DNA of 64,000 nucleotides from NCBI GenBank assembly GCA_022495995.1, contig JAFEMH010000527.1, positions 372,001-436,000 of the forward strand, in the 5' to 3' direction. How positions within the stretch are numbered: the first letter of the stretch is position 1; each line of letters begins with the position of its first letter. The DNA comes from Adenophora triphylla var. japonica. Taxonomy: Eukaryota > Streptophyta > Magnoliopsida > Asterales > Campanulaceae. Below are positions 47,530-59,766 of this stretch, piece after piece. Both the position numbers and the translations under genes were made by a program. Below the pieces are notes generated by a model. The model saw only the letters and a list, made by a program, of their open reading frames with translations, made no database searches and had not been told where the DNA came from.

Positions 47530-48350
47530 ATACTCCCTCCAGTTCAAAATACATGGTTTATTTGCTCGCGAGAGATCTCCCGGGTGATGTTATAGAGGCC
47601 TTGAGATTTGATAATTTCGGATGCTATGTGGTTCATAGTTGATTTGGGACAATTATTGGCTTTGCTCAATTTTTGGTCTGCTGCAGATTCTGGTTGTTGG
47701 TTTGCTGCCTGTTTTGCTAAATTTTTGGTTTGCTACAGATTTTGGCCTTGCTTGGATTTTGTTTTCTGCAGACTTTTGTTTGCTGGATTGCTGCCTGTTT
47801 GGTTGCTGATGTGCATGGCCATGTTAAGCTTCAGCATGGCCATGTGAAGGAAGGCACGACCGTGCCCTGTTTTGTTGCTCGCCCGTGCGTTTGCTGAAGT
47901 TCAACGCTGATGTTTCTGCCTTATTAGAGCGTCCGCTCCCTTTCCTTGGAGCGTCCGCTCCCTTGGCTGTGGGCTGGGCGGTTTGGGCTGGGGCAAGGCG
48001 GATTGGGCTGTTGGTTTGGGCTTATGATTGTTAGATTGGGTGTTTGGTTGGATGCTTGGATATTGGACTGGAATGATATCATGGTGGCTAATGTTTTAGG
48101 GCCAGCTGGTGTTGAATTGGGCAATTTTGGGGCCAAATTTTTTGACTTGGTCTAGAGTTGCTGGTGTCGACTTGGGCAATTTTGGGGCCAGGATTTTGAA
48201 TTGGCCTAGAGTTGTTTATTTTGGCTTTGTTTGTGGTTTTAATTATGTCATTTTGATTTGGTTTTAGAGTTGGGATAGTTTCCATCTCATCCTTGTAAAT
48301 TTATTTATATCAATAAAATTCCCAGCTGTCGTCCTAGTTCCTGAGAAAAA
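47530..48350. other. Unassigned segment ending in AATAAAA and a poly(A) run
   Basis: Begins with a possible Stowaway terminus (TACTCCCTCCAGTTCAAAAT, 47533-47552) without a partner end. GCATGGCCATG and GCACGACCGTGC boxes lie at 47811-47870. It ends with ATCAATAAAATTCCC and ten A residues just before the telomere-like array. This could be an LTR or non-LTR 3' end; there is no coding evidence. Confidence 0.35.
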
Positions 48351-48351
48351 A

Positions 48352-49557
48352 AAAACCCTAAAACCTAAGTCGTATACCTATACCTTATACCCTATACCCT
48401 AAACCCTAAATCATATACCTATATCTTATCCCTTATACCCTAAACCTTATACCTTATACCCTATACCCTAAACCCTAAGTCGTATACCTATACCTTATAC
48501 CTTATACCATATACCCTAAACCCTAAGTCATATACCTATACCTTATCCCTTATACCCTAAACCCTAAACCCTATACCCTAAACCTTATACCCTATACACT
48601 AAACTCTAAATCATATACCTATACATTATACCTTATACCCTAAACCCTATACCATAAACATTATACCTTATACCCTATACCCTAAACTCTAAGTCGTATA
48701 CCTATACCTTATACCCTAAACCCTAAGTCGTATACCTATGCCTATACATTATACCCTACACGCTAACCCTTATACCTTATACCCTATACCCTATACCCTA
48801 AACCCTAAGTCGTATGCCTATACCTTATACTCTATACCCTAAACCCTAAGTCGTATACCTATACCTTATACCCTATACCCTAAACCCTAAGTAATATACC
48901 TATAACTTATCCCTTATACCCTAAACCCTATACCCTAAACCTTATACCTTATACCCTATATCATATACCTATACATTATACATTATACCCTATACCCTAA
49001 CCCTTATACCTTATACCCTATACCCTATACTCTAAACCCTAAGTCGTATACATATACCTTATACAACCATAAGTTATATACATATACCTTATACCTAAAC
49101 CATAAACCCTATACCCTAAACCTTATACTATATACCCTATACACTAAATCATATACTTATACATTATATCTTATACACTAAACCCTATACCCTAAACCTT
49201 ATGCCTTATACCCTATATCCTAAACCCTAAGTCGTGTACCTATACCTTATACCCTATACCCTAAACCCTAAGTCATATACTTATACCTTATCCCTTATAC
49301 CCTAAACCCTATACCCTAAACCTTATACCTTATACCCTATACACTAAACCCTAAACCTTATGCCTTATACCCTATACCCTAAACCCTAAGTCGTATACCT
49401 ATACCTTATACCCTATACCCTAAACCCTAAGTCATATACCTATACCTTATCCCTTATACCCTAAACCCTATACCCTAAACCTTATACCTTATACCCTAAA
49501 TCATATACCTATACATTATACATTATACCTTATATCATTTATCATATATCTTATACC
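48352..49557. repeat. Degenerate interstitial telomere-like array
   Basis: About 1.2 kb of CCCTAAA-related units: TATACCCTAAACCCTAAGTC, GTATACCTATACCTTATACC, CTTATACCCTATACCCTAAA and variants in higher-order blocks of roughly 60-120 bp. True (CCCTAAA)n runs are at most two units long. It lies inside or beside the CACTA end at 50503; a reverse-orientation vestige lies at 763-800 in the other copy. Confidence 0.85.
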
Positions 49558-50503
49558 TTAAAAAATAAAATAAATAAAGGATACTCTGTCCCTCTTTTAT
49601 TTTATATAATTTCGTTTGTTTAGTTTTTTTCTATCTTTTTTTTATACCTTTTTGAAAAAAAATTATGTAGTAAACAAGAGTCTAAAATATTATTTCCTAT
49701 TAATTAAAAAATTTATAAAAATTAAAAATAATTAAAGGATAGTCCTCCCTCTTTTCTTTTATATACTTTTGTTTGTTTAGTTTTTTTCTATACATTTTTG
49801 TAAAAAATGTATGTAGTAAACAAAAGTCTAAAATATTATTTCCTATTCAATAAAAATTTATAAAAAATAAAAAATAAATAAAGGATCTGTCTCTAAATTA
49901 GAGACAGATTTTGAACACGTCTTTAATTTAGAGACAAATACTAAATCTGTATCTAAATTTTAGAGACAAATTTTGAAGCTGTCTCTAAATTAGAGACGAA
50001 TTTTGTATCTGTCTCAAATTTAGAGACGGGTACAAAATCTGTCTCTAAACTTTGGAGACAGATGTTGAATCTGTCTCTAATTTAGAGATTAATTAAAATC
50101 TGTCTCTGATTTAGAGACATATTCAACATCTGTCTCCAAAGTTTAGAGACATATTTTGTATTCGTCTCTAAATTAGAGACATATACAAAATTCGTCTCTA
50201 ATTTAGAGACAGATTCAGAATCCGTCTCTAAACTAGAGACGGATTCAAAATCCGTCTTTAAATTAGAGACGGATTCTGAATCCGTCTCTAAATTGTAGAC
50301 AAATTCCAAATCCGTCTCTAAATTGGAGACATATTTAAAATTCGTCTCTAAATTCGAGACAGATTTAAAATCCGTCTCTAAATTAGAAACAAATTTTGAA
50401 TCTGTCTCTAATTTCTTGGTCAGTCTCTAATCTGTCTCCAAATTAGCTACAGACTCCGTCCGTCTCTAATTTTCCGTCTCTATTTTCGGTTTTCCTTGTA
50501 GTG
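49558..50503. mobile_element. Right end of a second CACTA element
   Basis: Two inverted copies of the 168-bp unit from 1-760 (49560-49880) are followed by about 600 bp of GTCTCTAAATTAGAGAC repeats (49880-50490). It ends in TTTCCTTGTAGTG (50491-50503), the complement of CACTACAAGGAAA. No left end was found nearby; the telomere-like array may be part of the element. Confidence 0.65.
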
Positions 50504-51317
50504 TAAATATTAGGGACATGAAGCTCGCTATTACAGTGTACCATACTTGAAAGGTATAAAACTTAGTATATATAACTTTACACTTTATTAAAACCTCGGG
50601 GCACGTAGCTTGCTACTACGATGATTCCTTATAAATAAAGAAAATGTAAAGTTTGTCTAAAATTGCCTAATAAAATGATAAGTTAATATGTGTAATAAAT
50701 ATTAAGGAGATTTTATTTAAATGTGTTATCTTATATGTTACCCAACATTGCTATCAACACATTAGTAGGTGCTACATTTAGTTTCTATTTCTTCTTTTTT
50801 TTTCGGATTTTTTAATTAAATTTGGAATTTCAAAAAGTCTATTTTTTATTTAGAGTTTTGAAATCAAAAGATTTTTAAAAAAATATTTAAATTTTCTCTA
50901 GCTATAAGTACTTATGAAATTTCTATTATTTTGAAGTTCAAAATTGAACTTGATTTTCAAAATCGAAAATCCAAAATTCTCGAATATTTCAATAATTACT
51001 TTTAGTTATTTTTATTATTCAGAAAAATTAAAAAAAAAATGGCCGGATTAAATTTGTTGTGAGAGGATGAGATAGTGATAAATTTTTACATGTTTAATTC
51101 AAATATGTTACAAATTTTTATGTGTAAAAGGTTTATAAATTTAGTGATAAATATGAGTTGGTTTTTAAGTTGTCAAATCACTCCTATTTTCTCTCCCTAT
51201 TCTCCTTAATTACCCACCTTCCTTCATTAGCTCCCATCACCTCCATCTCTCACCTTTTCATCTCTCCCTCTAACAAAACCTTCCATCTTCGTATTCCTCC
51301 TTCCCTTCAAATCCGTC
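50504..51317. other. AT-rich spacer before the Sirevirus extra ORF
   Basis: No recognisable domain. A frame at 51158-51520 (MVFKLSNHSYFLSLF) overlaps the start of the envelope-like region but in a different frame from the better candidate at 51318. Confidence 0.4.
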
Positions 51318-53130
51318 ATGGGCAGTCCATCCAAGAACTCCCAAAATGTGTCTTCCATGTACATCTATCCATTAGCCCCTTCAAGTGTTGCATCAAGTGT
51401 TGCCATTTCTATGGAGACATCACCCACGACAACACTATCCAGAACACCTTCCACAACACCAAACCTAGAAGTTGTTGTATCAAATCCTCCTCCCTCTCAT
51501 GTGTCTATAATCATCCCTGAAACCTCACCTTCTCGGGAGCTCACATTGGTTATTCCTAATAAGACAATTAAGAGGAAATTGGTTAATGCCCTTTTAGGGC
51601 TCGATATTCTGGTAGGCGTCAATCTGAAAGAATCAAGACACTGTCAAGGCTAAAAGGTGTAGCTTCCAACACGCATGATGATCCAGTAGAGATAATTGAT
51701 GATGAATCAATTGCCTCTCTTGAGGTATCTTCTGAATAAGGTTCGAACGAGAATTTCAAGGCAAGTAAAGAAAAATCCTCCTCTTCTAATGATGAATCTT
51801 GGTTAGAGGATGATTTTGATGAGCCACTGGCCCAAGCTCAGCAGAGATTTATCAAGAAAAAATGACTCACCAAAGTGTTGTATCAAGTGTTGCTACTGTT
51901 GAGACAACACCAGCCCCAACACAAGCTGCAACAACAACAACAAAAGGAACCACATCCATCACCACACCCGTAGCAACACCTGAGGTATCACCTATTCCTT
52001 CTCCGAACTCTAGGATTGATCATATGTGGTTTTATGAACTTCCATTTTTGTCTGAGGAGTTTTATAGTGAATCAAATTTGGACAAATGGGTTCAAAACTC
52101 AGAAAAAAGGATCCTTAATGAGAGAAACACTGATATGATTAATTTCAAAAGATTTGGCATATATCAATTTTTGGAGGATAGCTACTTTTTGCCAAGGGTA
52201 ACAAAGGTTTCAAAATATGTTGAGAGTGTGGTGAGGAACTTTTATGCCCATTTGTGTGAGAACATAGACTATAGAAATACCCCCAATTATGGGAAAATTT
52301 TTGTGATGGGAACCATCTTCGATTTCAATCATTCGGTAATAAATAGAGCCAATGGTCTTCCTAATGTTGATGATGAGAGTGTAGCCATTCAGCCCAATAC
52401 CTTAGCCAACTATCTCACGAGTGGTAGGATTAATGTTTTTAGTGATCATTTTAGAGCATCCCATCTTACTTTTTTGTTTTGTGTTCTTTATAATCTATGC
52501 ATAACCAATTGGATTACAACCGCCAATGAGAACACAATCACCCTATAACACACTACCTTGTTATATAAGTTGGGGAATGAACAGAGAGTAAACTTTGGGA
52601 GGGTGGTTTTTACCCACTTGGCTGCTTGGGCAAAGAAAATGAAAGCCTTCGCTTACATCTTTCCATCACTCATGTTCAATGTTCTTACCTTTCAATCCCT
52701 AACCCTATGGAATGTTGATTACTATACAGAGAGCCATGTGTACTACAAGATCAGTAAGCATTTCATTGAGGGAGATAGGCACAAAGATCTCCCTTGGGTT
52801 TCAGCTGCTACTGCAACTCCTGCTGCTGCTCCAGCTCCAAGTGTTGCCCCAAGTGTTGTTCCGAGTGAAGGCAACACTCAAGGCAACACTCCACCAATTA
52901 TGATTGATGCTTCTATTGTACTTAATTTTTTCCACATACAAATGAATCAAATAGATTCTTTGATGCAAGGGTGGCTGGAAATGAGAGCAGACATGAAGCA
53001 AATGGTAGATTTGATTTCTTCCAAAATAGGGGGAGATCAAAGACGTGGTGTTTCTACCGATGCTGGTCCAAGCGGTTCTAGAGCTGAGGGAAATGAAGGT
53101 GGAATAGAAGGACCAATGGCTGATCCTTAA
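51318..53130 (+). pseudogene. Sirevirus envelope-like / extra ORF, broken
   Basis: Begins MGSPSKNSQNVSSMYIYPLA at 51318, is frame-broken between 51600 and 51862, then runs from 51862 to 53130 in one frame with a single TAA at 52546-52548. The middle (HMWFYELPFLSEEFYSESN to GKIFVMGTIFDFNHSVINRA) matches the putative plant transposon protein domain found downstream of pol in Sireviruses and often called envelope-like. The C-terminal part has an Ala/Pro/Val-rich linker and a helical stretch with LMQGWLEMRADMKQMVDLI. Polypurine tracts and the 3' LTR follow. There is no clear signal peptide or transmembrane segment, and the function of this ORF class is unknown. Confidence 0.75.
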
Positions 53131-53350
53131 TCTGATCCAACCTCTGCAGTTTGATGGGTTAATGTTTCTTGGAATTGTGGTTATCCTAAAACAATTTTTA
53201 TTTGTTGGTTTGATTAAACAATTATTGTTTTGTTTTTAGTTTAATGGCTGTTTTGTTGGATTATTTTAAACTTGGGGACATTATTTGGTTAGTGTATTCT
53301 AATCTTTGGTTTGCTTGTTTAAAATCTTGGATTGAGTGGGAGTAAAATAT

Positions 53351-53361
53351 TAAGGGGGAGA
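53351..53361 (+). promoter_or_regulatory. Upstream polypurine tract
   Basis: AAGGGGGAGATA, one of two near-identical tracts before the 3' LTR. Multiple polypurine tracts are a Sirevirus trait. Confidence 0.6.
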
Positions 53362-53435
53362 TATATTTTTGAGGTTACTTGACTAACATTCTTATGCGAG
53401 AACATCACTTTGAATTTTGTGAAGAAATGTGTAAA

Positions 53436-53450
53436 TAAGGGGGAGATTTT
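53436..53450 (+). promoter_or_regulatory. LTR-proximal polypurine tract
   Basis: AATAAGGGGGAGATTTTT ends three bases before the LTR start at 53454; it is the expected primer for plus-strand cDNA synthesis. Confidence 0.75.
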
Positions 53451-53975
53451 TAGTGTTAAACCAGTGTTTCCATTGGTGTTGTCTCCTGTGTTGCTACACC
53501 AGTGTTGTCACTTGTGTAGCCTCATGTGTTGCCGTCGTACTGACAGTTTAAAATGAGGATAGTTAATACATATTATTTATAACTATAAAGTGATAATTGA
53601 TTATTTATATGTCTGATATTAGTTTGTTGTGTTTATGGTTGAACAAGTTAAATACAAAGCTGCAAGATGAGACTTGTGAATGAGAAAATAAAGTTATACA
53701 TAAATCATTGTTTATGTGTAAATGTGGAGACCAAGTCAATATTGTTATATGGTTATCTAATTAGGGGGACTGAAGATAAGGCATACAATGATGATACAGT
53801 TTGGTGGTACAAGTGGTGAAGCCTAGGATGACTTAGTATTCTACAAACAAGGAAGGTGGAAAAGAAGGATTATCTCATGGCTGTTTTTCTGGTTAATTTG
53901 AGTATGCTCCAAGTTCTAGGAATTTATAAATAGTGCAAACATTCGACATCTTCAATCACCCAATTCACAAGTTGA

Positions 53976-54959
53976 TGTAGACATCCCATTCTGAACCAAT
54001 AATTTCATGATTACACTACTATTCATCTCTCTTTTGTGTTTTGATGAAAACATATTAGTTTCGGCATGTTTCGTTAAGTTTCTAACTAACCTCGTTAATT
54101 TTGGACCTAACTGACTAACAGAATAACTGAAGAGGACAAAATAGTCAACTAACTAGTTGTCCCGCGTTGAACAGGCGTGTCTCGTGCGAGACAACCCCTC
54201 TGCAGGATGTCAAAATCACTTTCCTTCTCCTTTTCAAACTCTTTTCTTGATAAATCTTATCTAATCCGGGTCTCTACTAATTTGTGGAGTTGAAACTTTC
54301 TTGGGTGGAATCCTATCTTGGTGACCAAGTAAATCAACCCCTATAAATACTTGATGACTTTCAGTATTCCAGGGGACGGACAATACACAATTTGCTGGTT
54401 TCTCTCCTTGAAAGATTCCTATAAATCACTCATAAACAAACATCCAAAATTCGTCTATCAACCTTGTTGATTGAGAACATCAAGGCTCAAGCCTAAAATC
54501 AAGGCGAAACTCTGTCCAAATCCTTTCTCGACCGAGAAGGAGGAGAAAATGCTTAGAATCACGTTCTATACCAAATATCTTCTAAACATAAGGTAAACTC
54601 CTTTATTTTTACTCTCTTCTTCTCGATCTCTCTCTAATTGCTTTTAGAGTAGTGTAATCCTATCAAAAGGGTTAGCCAAGAGTCCCTTCAATCCATGGAG
54701 GTGATCTCGAGGCATACAACCCGGCATTCCTAATTAAGAAATTAATTAGGGTTTTCTTTACTAAATAAATATATTCCTATTGATTGATAATCCCCCTTAA
54801 GCAAGACCGATCTTCGAATTGGGTGGATGCGGTGCTCCTCGACCTTCCAAATTCATCACTTAAACTCCGAACCTAAATCTTTTCAATAAAGGTTTTTCTT
54901 ATTGTTTTCCTAAATAAATAATAAGTGGCGACTTATTCGTATAAAATCGCATCGCTACA
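53976..54959 (+). repeat. 5' LTR of the gag-only Tat element
   Basis: 984 bp, TGTAGACATCCC...CATCGCTACA. It contains a 40-bp CpG dyad (54156-54195). Confidence 0.9.
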
Positions 54960-54985
54960 GTTTTGCGACTTCTGCTGGGATATTT
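54960..54985 (+). promoter_or_regulatory. Primer-binding-like site
   Basis: GTTTTGCGACTTCTGCTGGG follows the LTR. It is a decayed version of the TGGCGACTCTGCTGG site. Confidence 0.6.
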
Positions 54986-56086
54986 TTTAATTAAAGTGGC
55001 TTAGACTTGCATCAATTAAGGGGGATTTTAAAAAAAAATCATTTTCTTAATCAGTTTCTGGCTAGTCTCGCACGAGAAAACCCTTTTTCTCGCGCGAGAC
55101 AAGGCTTCAGTAACCTACTCTATGTTCTGGTTTTATTTAAATAATTGATTATTATTTGAACTGCGTGAGATTGGTTTTTGATTAAAGTACGGTCCATGGA
55201 GAATTCGGGAGTTGTAATTTAAATTAATTTATTCTCTCTCTCTCTCTCTTTATGTGGAACTGCGACGGCCTGGTCTTCCTAATTTGGGAAAAACGTAGGT
55301 AACTACTTGGTGCGGCCATTATCTGTTTTTATTTTAATTTTTTAAAAAAACTCTCTATTTTACTCTACCACCTAGATTGACTCTCACACACGCGCACATC
55401 ATGATATAACTGTCATTACACTACATACCCTTGATAAACCCGGGACCCACACTATGGACGAATGACGGTAACCACCTAGTCGCTGATCTCTCCGAAGTTG
55501 GATCATCACACTCCGCGTCTTCAATCCATCAAGATTGTCATATCGCAGGGAGCCTAGCCTTCCAGCCCTGCATCAACCACATATCATGTAGAATATCTTT
55601 TTAGGACACTCCATGACCGTTTGATCTTGGAGTCTTTGTGATCCCTTGTCAAGATCCTTTTGCGCAATAAGCCATGAAAAAGAAATTAATAAATTGTCGC
55701 TTCAGAATTGTCCCTTCGGAAATGTTCCTATGATTGTCCCTTCGGATTTGCCCCTAAAGAGGAAAATTTCTTACCAAATTTATTGCACAAAACTCGATGT
55801 TACTTGGGATAACTTTGACCCCTAGATCCTTAGGTTTGGTTTTTGAATGTTAGAAACCCCCAAAAACGGATTTTCCGTCTGGCCAAAATTAGGATTAAAA
55901 TCAGAAAAAATGTGACTTCCCGTGGTGTTGTCTTGCGTGAGACTGCTTCTCCCGTGCGAGACAAGTGTTTGATCTTTTCGTGTTTTGGACAAAACCTTCA
56001 AGCCTTCATTCAGCCGACTTGTTGGGACTCGATCATGGTTTAACACAATTGCTACACATCTAGGTTCATCGCCAAAGCTCGACACG
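54986..56086 (+). other. Tat leader region
   Basis: Untranslated leader with CpG dyads at 55063-55103 and 55928-55964 and a CT microsatellite near 55230. The block 55375-55520 matches 1740-1930 in reverse complement. The adjacent repeats TTGTCGCTTCAGAATTGTCC / TTGTCCCTTCGG lie at 55695-55755. Confidence 0.6.
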
Positions 56087-57510
56087 ATGTCTGCTTCTCC
56101 TTCTGTCACCGAAGCTGAAATCAAGGAAGCTAAGGCCGAACTCATCGAAACCATGCTTATGATGGATTAAAAAAGAAAGAAAATTGATGAGAAAAATGCC
56201 CAAATAGCCGCCCTCATGCGATAGCTCAATGAGATGAAAATCAAGAAAGGAAAAAAGCAAAAGTAGAAAGAAGAATCCTCCTCCGATGAAGAGGAATCCT
56301 ACCCCAAGAAAAATAGGAAATCCAAGAAGTCAAGAAAGAAATAGGAAGAATCCGATCCGTCCTCTTCCTCGTCCTCCTTCGATGATGAGGGACACATCTC
56401 CATAAGTACTAAGACCAAGAAGGAAGGTAGTGATGAAACTACTAAACTTGGTAACCATGTTACTAAGAACTACCTTGAGAAGAAACTTGCAACCCTTGAT
56501 ACTTCAAAGGGATCATTCATCCCATTTGATCCCGATGCTCTTCAACAATCTATCACCAATTTTCCTTGCAAGTACAAAACACCCGATATTACCAAGTTTA
56601 ATGGTACTACATGTCCTCGAGCTCATGTTGAGACCTACACTTGGGATATGCTTCCAATGGGCGTTGATAACAAAATCTTGGCCCAATGCTTTCCTCAAAC
56701 TTTGGAGGGTGCTGCAAGGGATTGGTACATGTCTCTTCCTATGACTACAAGGCTCAAACTTTGGAGGGTGCTGCAAGGGATTGGTACATGTCTCTTCCTA
56801 TGACTACAAGGCTTGACTGCTCGGCTGCATGTTTAGTCTTCCAAAGACAGTTTGAAGACAACTCCACCTATCTCCCTACTAGGAGGGATCTTGAACAAAC
56901 CAAATAACATACAAATGAGTATTTTGCTGAATTTTCTAGAAGATGGAGACTCAAAATTACTGAAATTGTTTAATGACCTACTCTCAAAGAGCAAATCCAC
57001 ATCTTCCTCCAATGTCTCCGTGATGAATTTTAAGAGAAGCTCGCCGATAATTACTTTCCTAGTTTCAATGAACTCCATGAGTTCGGGATTAGGATTGATG
57101 ACTTCCTAAAAAAGTAAAAGGAAGGAAAACACTTTTTGCTTCAACAAAACCACCTAAAGTAAGGATGCTTCAGTCAACGATATTGCATTCAACGGCCCCA
57201 ACACCGGCAAGTATTCTGATGTTCCTCCTCCCGAAAAGAAAAAGAGGCACTATGACAAACTTGAAGGAATCACTCAAGAAGAACTCATCGATGTTCTTGT
57301 AAAGAATGAAAAGATCAAACCAAGGGAAGGCGGTCCTCCTAGAGATATGGATCCTAATCATGCTCATCACTTATTCTGCAAGTACCACAACTTCACCGGC
57401 CACGACACCAACACTTGCCATCACTTGAAGGATATCATCCAAGACCTCTTTGACAATTGAGAGTTAGAACGTCCTAACATCATCACAAACCCTCTCCCTC
57501 ATAATCCATG
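56087..57510 (+). pseudogene. Tat gag, broken
   Basis: Starts MSASPSVTEAEIKEAKAEL and has a Lys/Glu/Ser-rich region followed by the retrotransposon gag domain (TCPRAHVETYTWDMLPMG, LEGAARDWYMSLP). The end carries CKYHNFTGHDTNTCHHLKDI, the CxxH...HxxxxC zinc-finger-like tail of Tat gag. In-frame stops occur near 56168, 56222, 56263 and 56342, and a 59-bp tandem duplication at 56696-56813 shifts the frame inside the gag domain. It is a capsid-type structural protein relic. Confidence 0.85.
56696..56813 (+). repeat. 59-bp tandem duplication in gag
   Basis: The block starting CAAACTTTGGAGGGTGCTGC occurs at 56696-56754 and again, identically, at 56755-56813. Because 59 is not a multiple of 3, it breaks the frame. 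Lack of divergence implies a recent event or an assembly error. Confidence 0.95.
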
Positions 57511-59150
57511 AAGAAGATGAAGCTCCGAGAAAAAATCTACACTTACCACTTTGGGGGTACAACTATCCTCTCCATTTATCCTTTGATAGAAGTAGATTAG
57601 GTTTTAAATTTCCAAGTATGAACTCGAAGAGTCGTTCTGTCTTTCTAGTACTTCTCACCTCCTCTAGTTTATGTCATCTAAACTATCGAGTATATTTTTA
57701 ATTTCTCCATTAATCAAAATCATTTTCTTTTCCTAAACACATTTCGTAAGGTTGTTCTACCTCATGAGTATCATTTAATTCATGCAAAATAATGGACCCT
57801 CCATTCCCTAAATCATCGCAAAAATAGGAACTTCTAAACGATTTTAAGAAGAGAGTTATCATTAGAAGGCTTAAGGGCTAAACATTACCCCTATTGAAAG
57901 TCAAAAGCCAACAAACGAAGAAAGCCAAAGGTGCTACTGTCAACCTTCATTCCAAGAAGAGTGGGGCTATTCAATTCAAAGCTTTGAGAGTACAAAAAAA
58001 AAAAAAACTCTCAAGCTTTCATCACCCCACAACAAAGGTGAAACTTCAAATGCATGAAGGACTCTCCCACAAAGAAGAAGAGTCAAGTGATATCAACAAA
58101 AGAAATAAAGATTACTCAACATCCTCTTACAGCAAGTGAAGAAGACTTTCAGTATCAAGAAAAATGTTTACCCTTAAGTCATACTAATGATTATCTTTCT
58201 TCTCAAACTTATTTAGAAATTTCTAGATGATGCACGATTTATTAAAAGGTAAAACAACTTTTCTAGATCCTTGAGCCACGTAGCGTTCCTTGTTGAGTTT
58301 AGGGGCTTCCTTTTAGCCATTCTCATACACACTCTTGAAATCCAAGCATCAAAACTGGGGCTTCCTAACCTTTCCTTCCCCAGTCAATCTCTACTTCAAC
58401 TCTTCAAATAATCAAATCTGCATTAGGGGCTTTCCTCTTTGCTTCTCACTCTCATCATTAGAGAATATACTTCTCCAAAGAATCAATGCTTGGATTACCT
58501 TCCAAAGAATAGAGTCCGTCTCTCCTAAACTAATTTGAGATCTCATTTCTCTCTTCTCAATAAGAGTTTCCCCCCTGAGTTCTCTTCGAGTTAACATACT
58601 ATTTTCAAAAAAAAAAAAGACGCAAAAGAGACGCCCACTAGACTGAAAACCCGAAAGGGCGGTCTAGGTAAAAACCATGGTGCATCACAAAAAAAATCAA
58701 GGACAAAGGGAGATTATTCTTCAAACTTCTTCATCGAACATCACTCGATCCTCTTCAAATCAAATCAACAAGGAGAGCCTTCTTCGATCATCTTCAAATC
58801 AAGAGAGTAGTCTCACAAACCTGTTCACAAAGTCATCTACCACATTAAAGCAACTTGGGACTTGAGACAAGAAAGAGACTTGGACATAAAGCCATTTTGA
58901 CAGTCGACAGATTTGTAGTCGTTTGCCTCCTAGAGACACGATTCAAGGGAGAATTAAGAATGAAGATTCACAACAGGCCTAGATGTGTTCACACAAGGTT
59001 ACTCATCGAAATTCTATAACAATGAAGAAACAGTACGGTACTCCCGTACAAGACAACCTCGCTGACTAGCAACAGATTCTGCATAAACCTGATTTGGTCC
59101 CAACATGTCAATATCCTTGCATTATAGGAGCCGACAGAACCTCCACCTCA
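57511..59150 (+). other. Non-coding region replacing pol
   Basis: No protease, reverse transcriptase, RNase H or integrase motif in any frame. It contains a single stem-loop at 58638-58667. Confidence 0.6.
58638..58667 (+). other. Tat stem-loop with GAAA tetraloop
   Basis: CTAGACTG (58638-58645) pairs with CGGTCTAG (58660-58667) with one G-U pair, enclosing CCC-GAAA-GGG. It is homologous to the two hairpins at 30981-31078. Confidence 0.7.
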
Positions 59151-59159
59151 ACTGACAAA

Positions 59160-59400
59160 CTTCAAAGTCTGTGACGGCAGGAATGACAACAAAGCGCGTG
59201 ACCTCGACAACAACGCAGTAACACTTGTGGCTTCAGGTGGAGCATCAACAAAGTCTGTGACCTCAACAACTTTAAAGTCCGTGACCTCGGCAACGCCAAC
59301 AAAGTCTGTGACCTCAGCAACTTCAAAGTCTGTGACCTCGACAACAACGGCAACACCAATAACCTCGGGCGACGCATCATCAAAAGCGGATATTTTCAGG
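59160..59400. repeat. Short tandem repeats in the Tat 3' UTR
   Basis: Irregular 24-36-bp units AAGTCTGTGACCTCGRCAAC repeat about 7 times. The Thr/Ser/Val-rich ORFs here are by-products. Confidence 0.85.
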
Positions 59401-59766
59401 ATTGGGTCAAGTCCTTGATTCCTCAGTATGAATTTATTCATGTTCAAAAGCACTCAAACAACCTCAGCTATGTCAGTAACCTCGGGCGGCGCACTTCAAC
59501 AACTTCATAAAAAAAACGGGTATCATCGAAATTGGGTCAAGTCCTTGATTCCTCAGTACGATCTTACCTTTTCCTTTCAAATTTGCTTTTCAAAAATGCT
59601 TTTCAAAATACCTAAAACAGCCTTTTTAAGTATTTTAGAGTCTTTGGTCTTATTCTTTGATAGAGATACGTAGGCAGGTGTGCGGCACGACCATCCCTTT
59701 GTTCAGAATGATGTCTTTTCTATCGACGACATGACTTCTTCCATAAGTCTTGTCGTTGAGGGGCTC

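Noticed and set aside
47533..47552. Stowaway MITE
   Set aside because: Only one CTCCCTCC terminus is visible; no partner inverted repeat or TA duplication was found within several hundred bases.
48352..49557. Chromosome end (true telomere)
   Set aside because: Repeats are degenerate, interspersed with TATACC units and followed by many kilobases of other sequence; the array is interstitial.
59148..59453. Thr/Ser/Val-rich ORFs (SVTSATSKSVTS type) on both strands
   Set aside because: By-product of short tandem repeats in the Tat 3' UTR; no start context or conservation.
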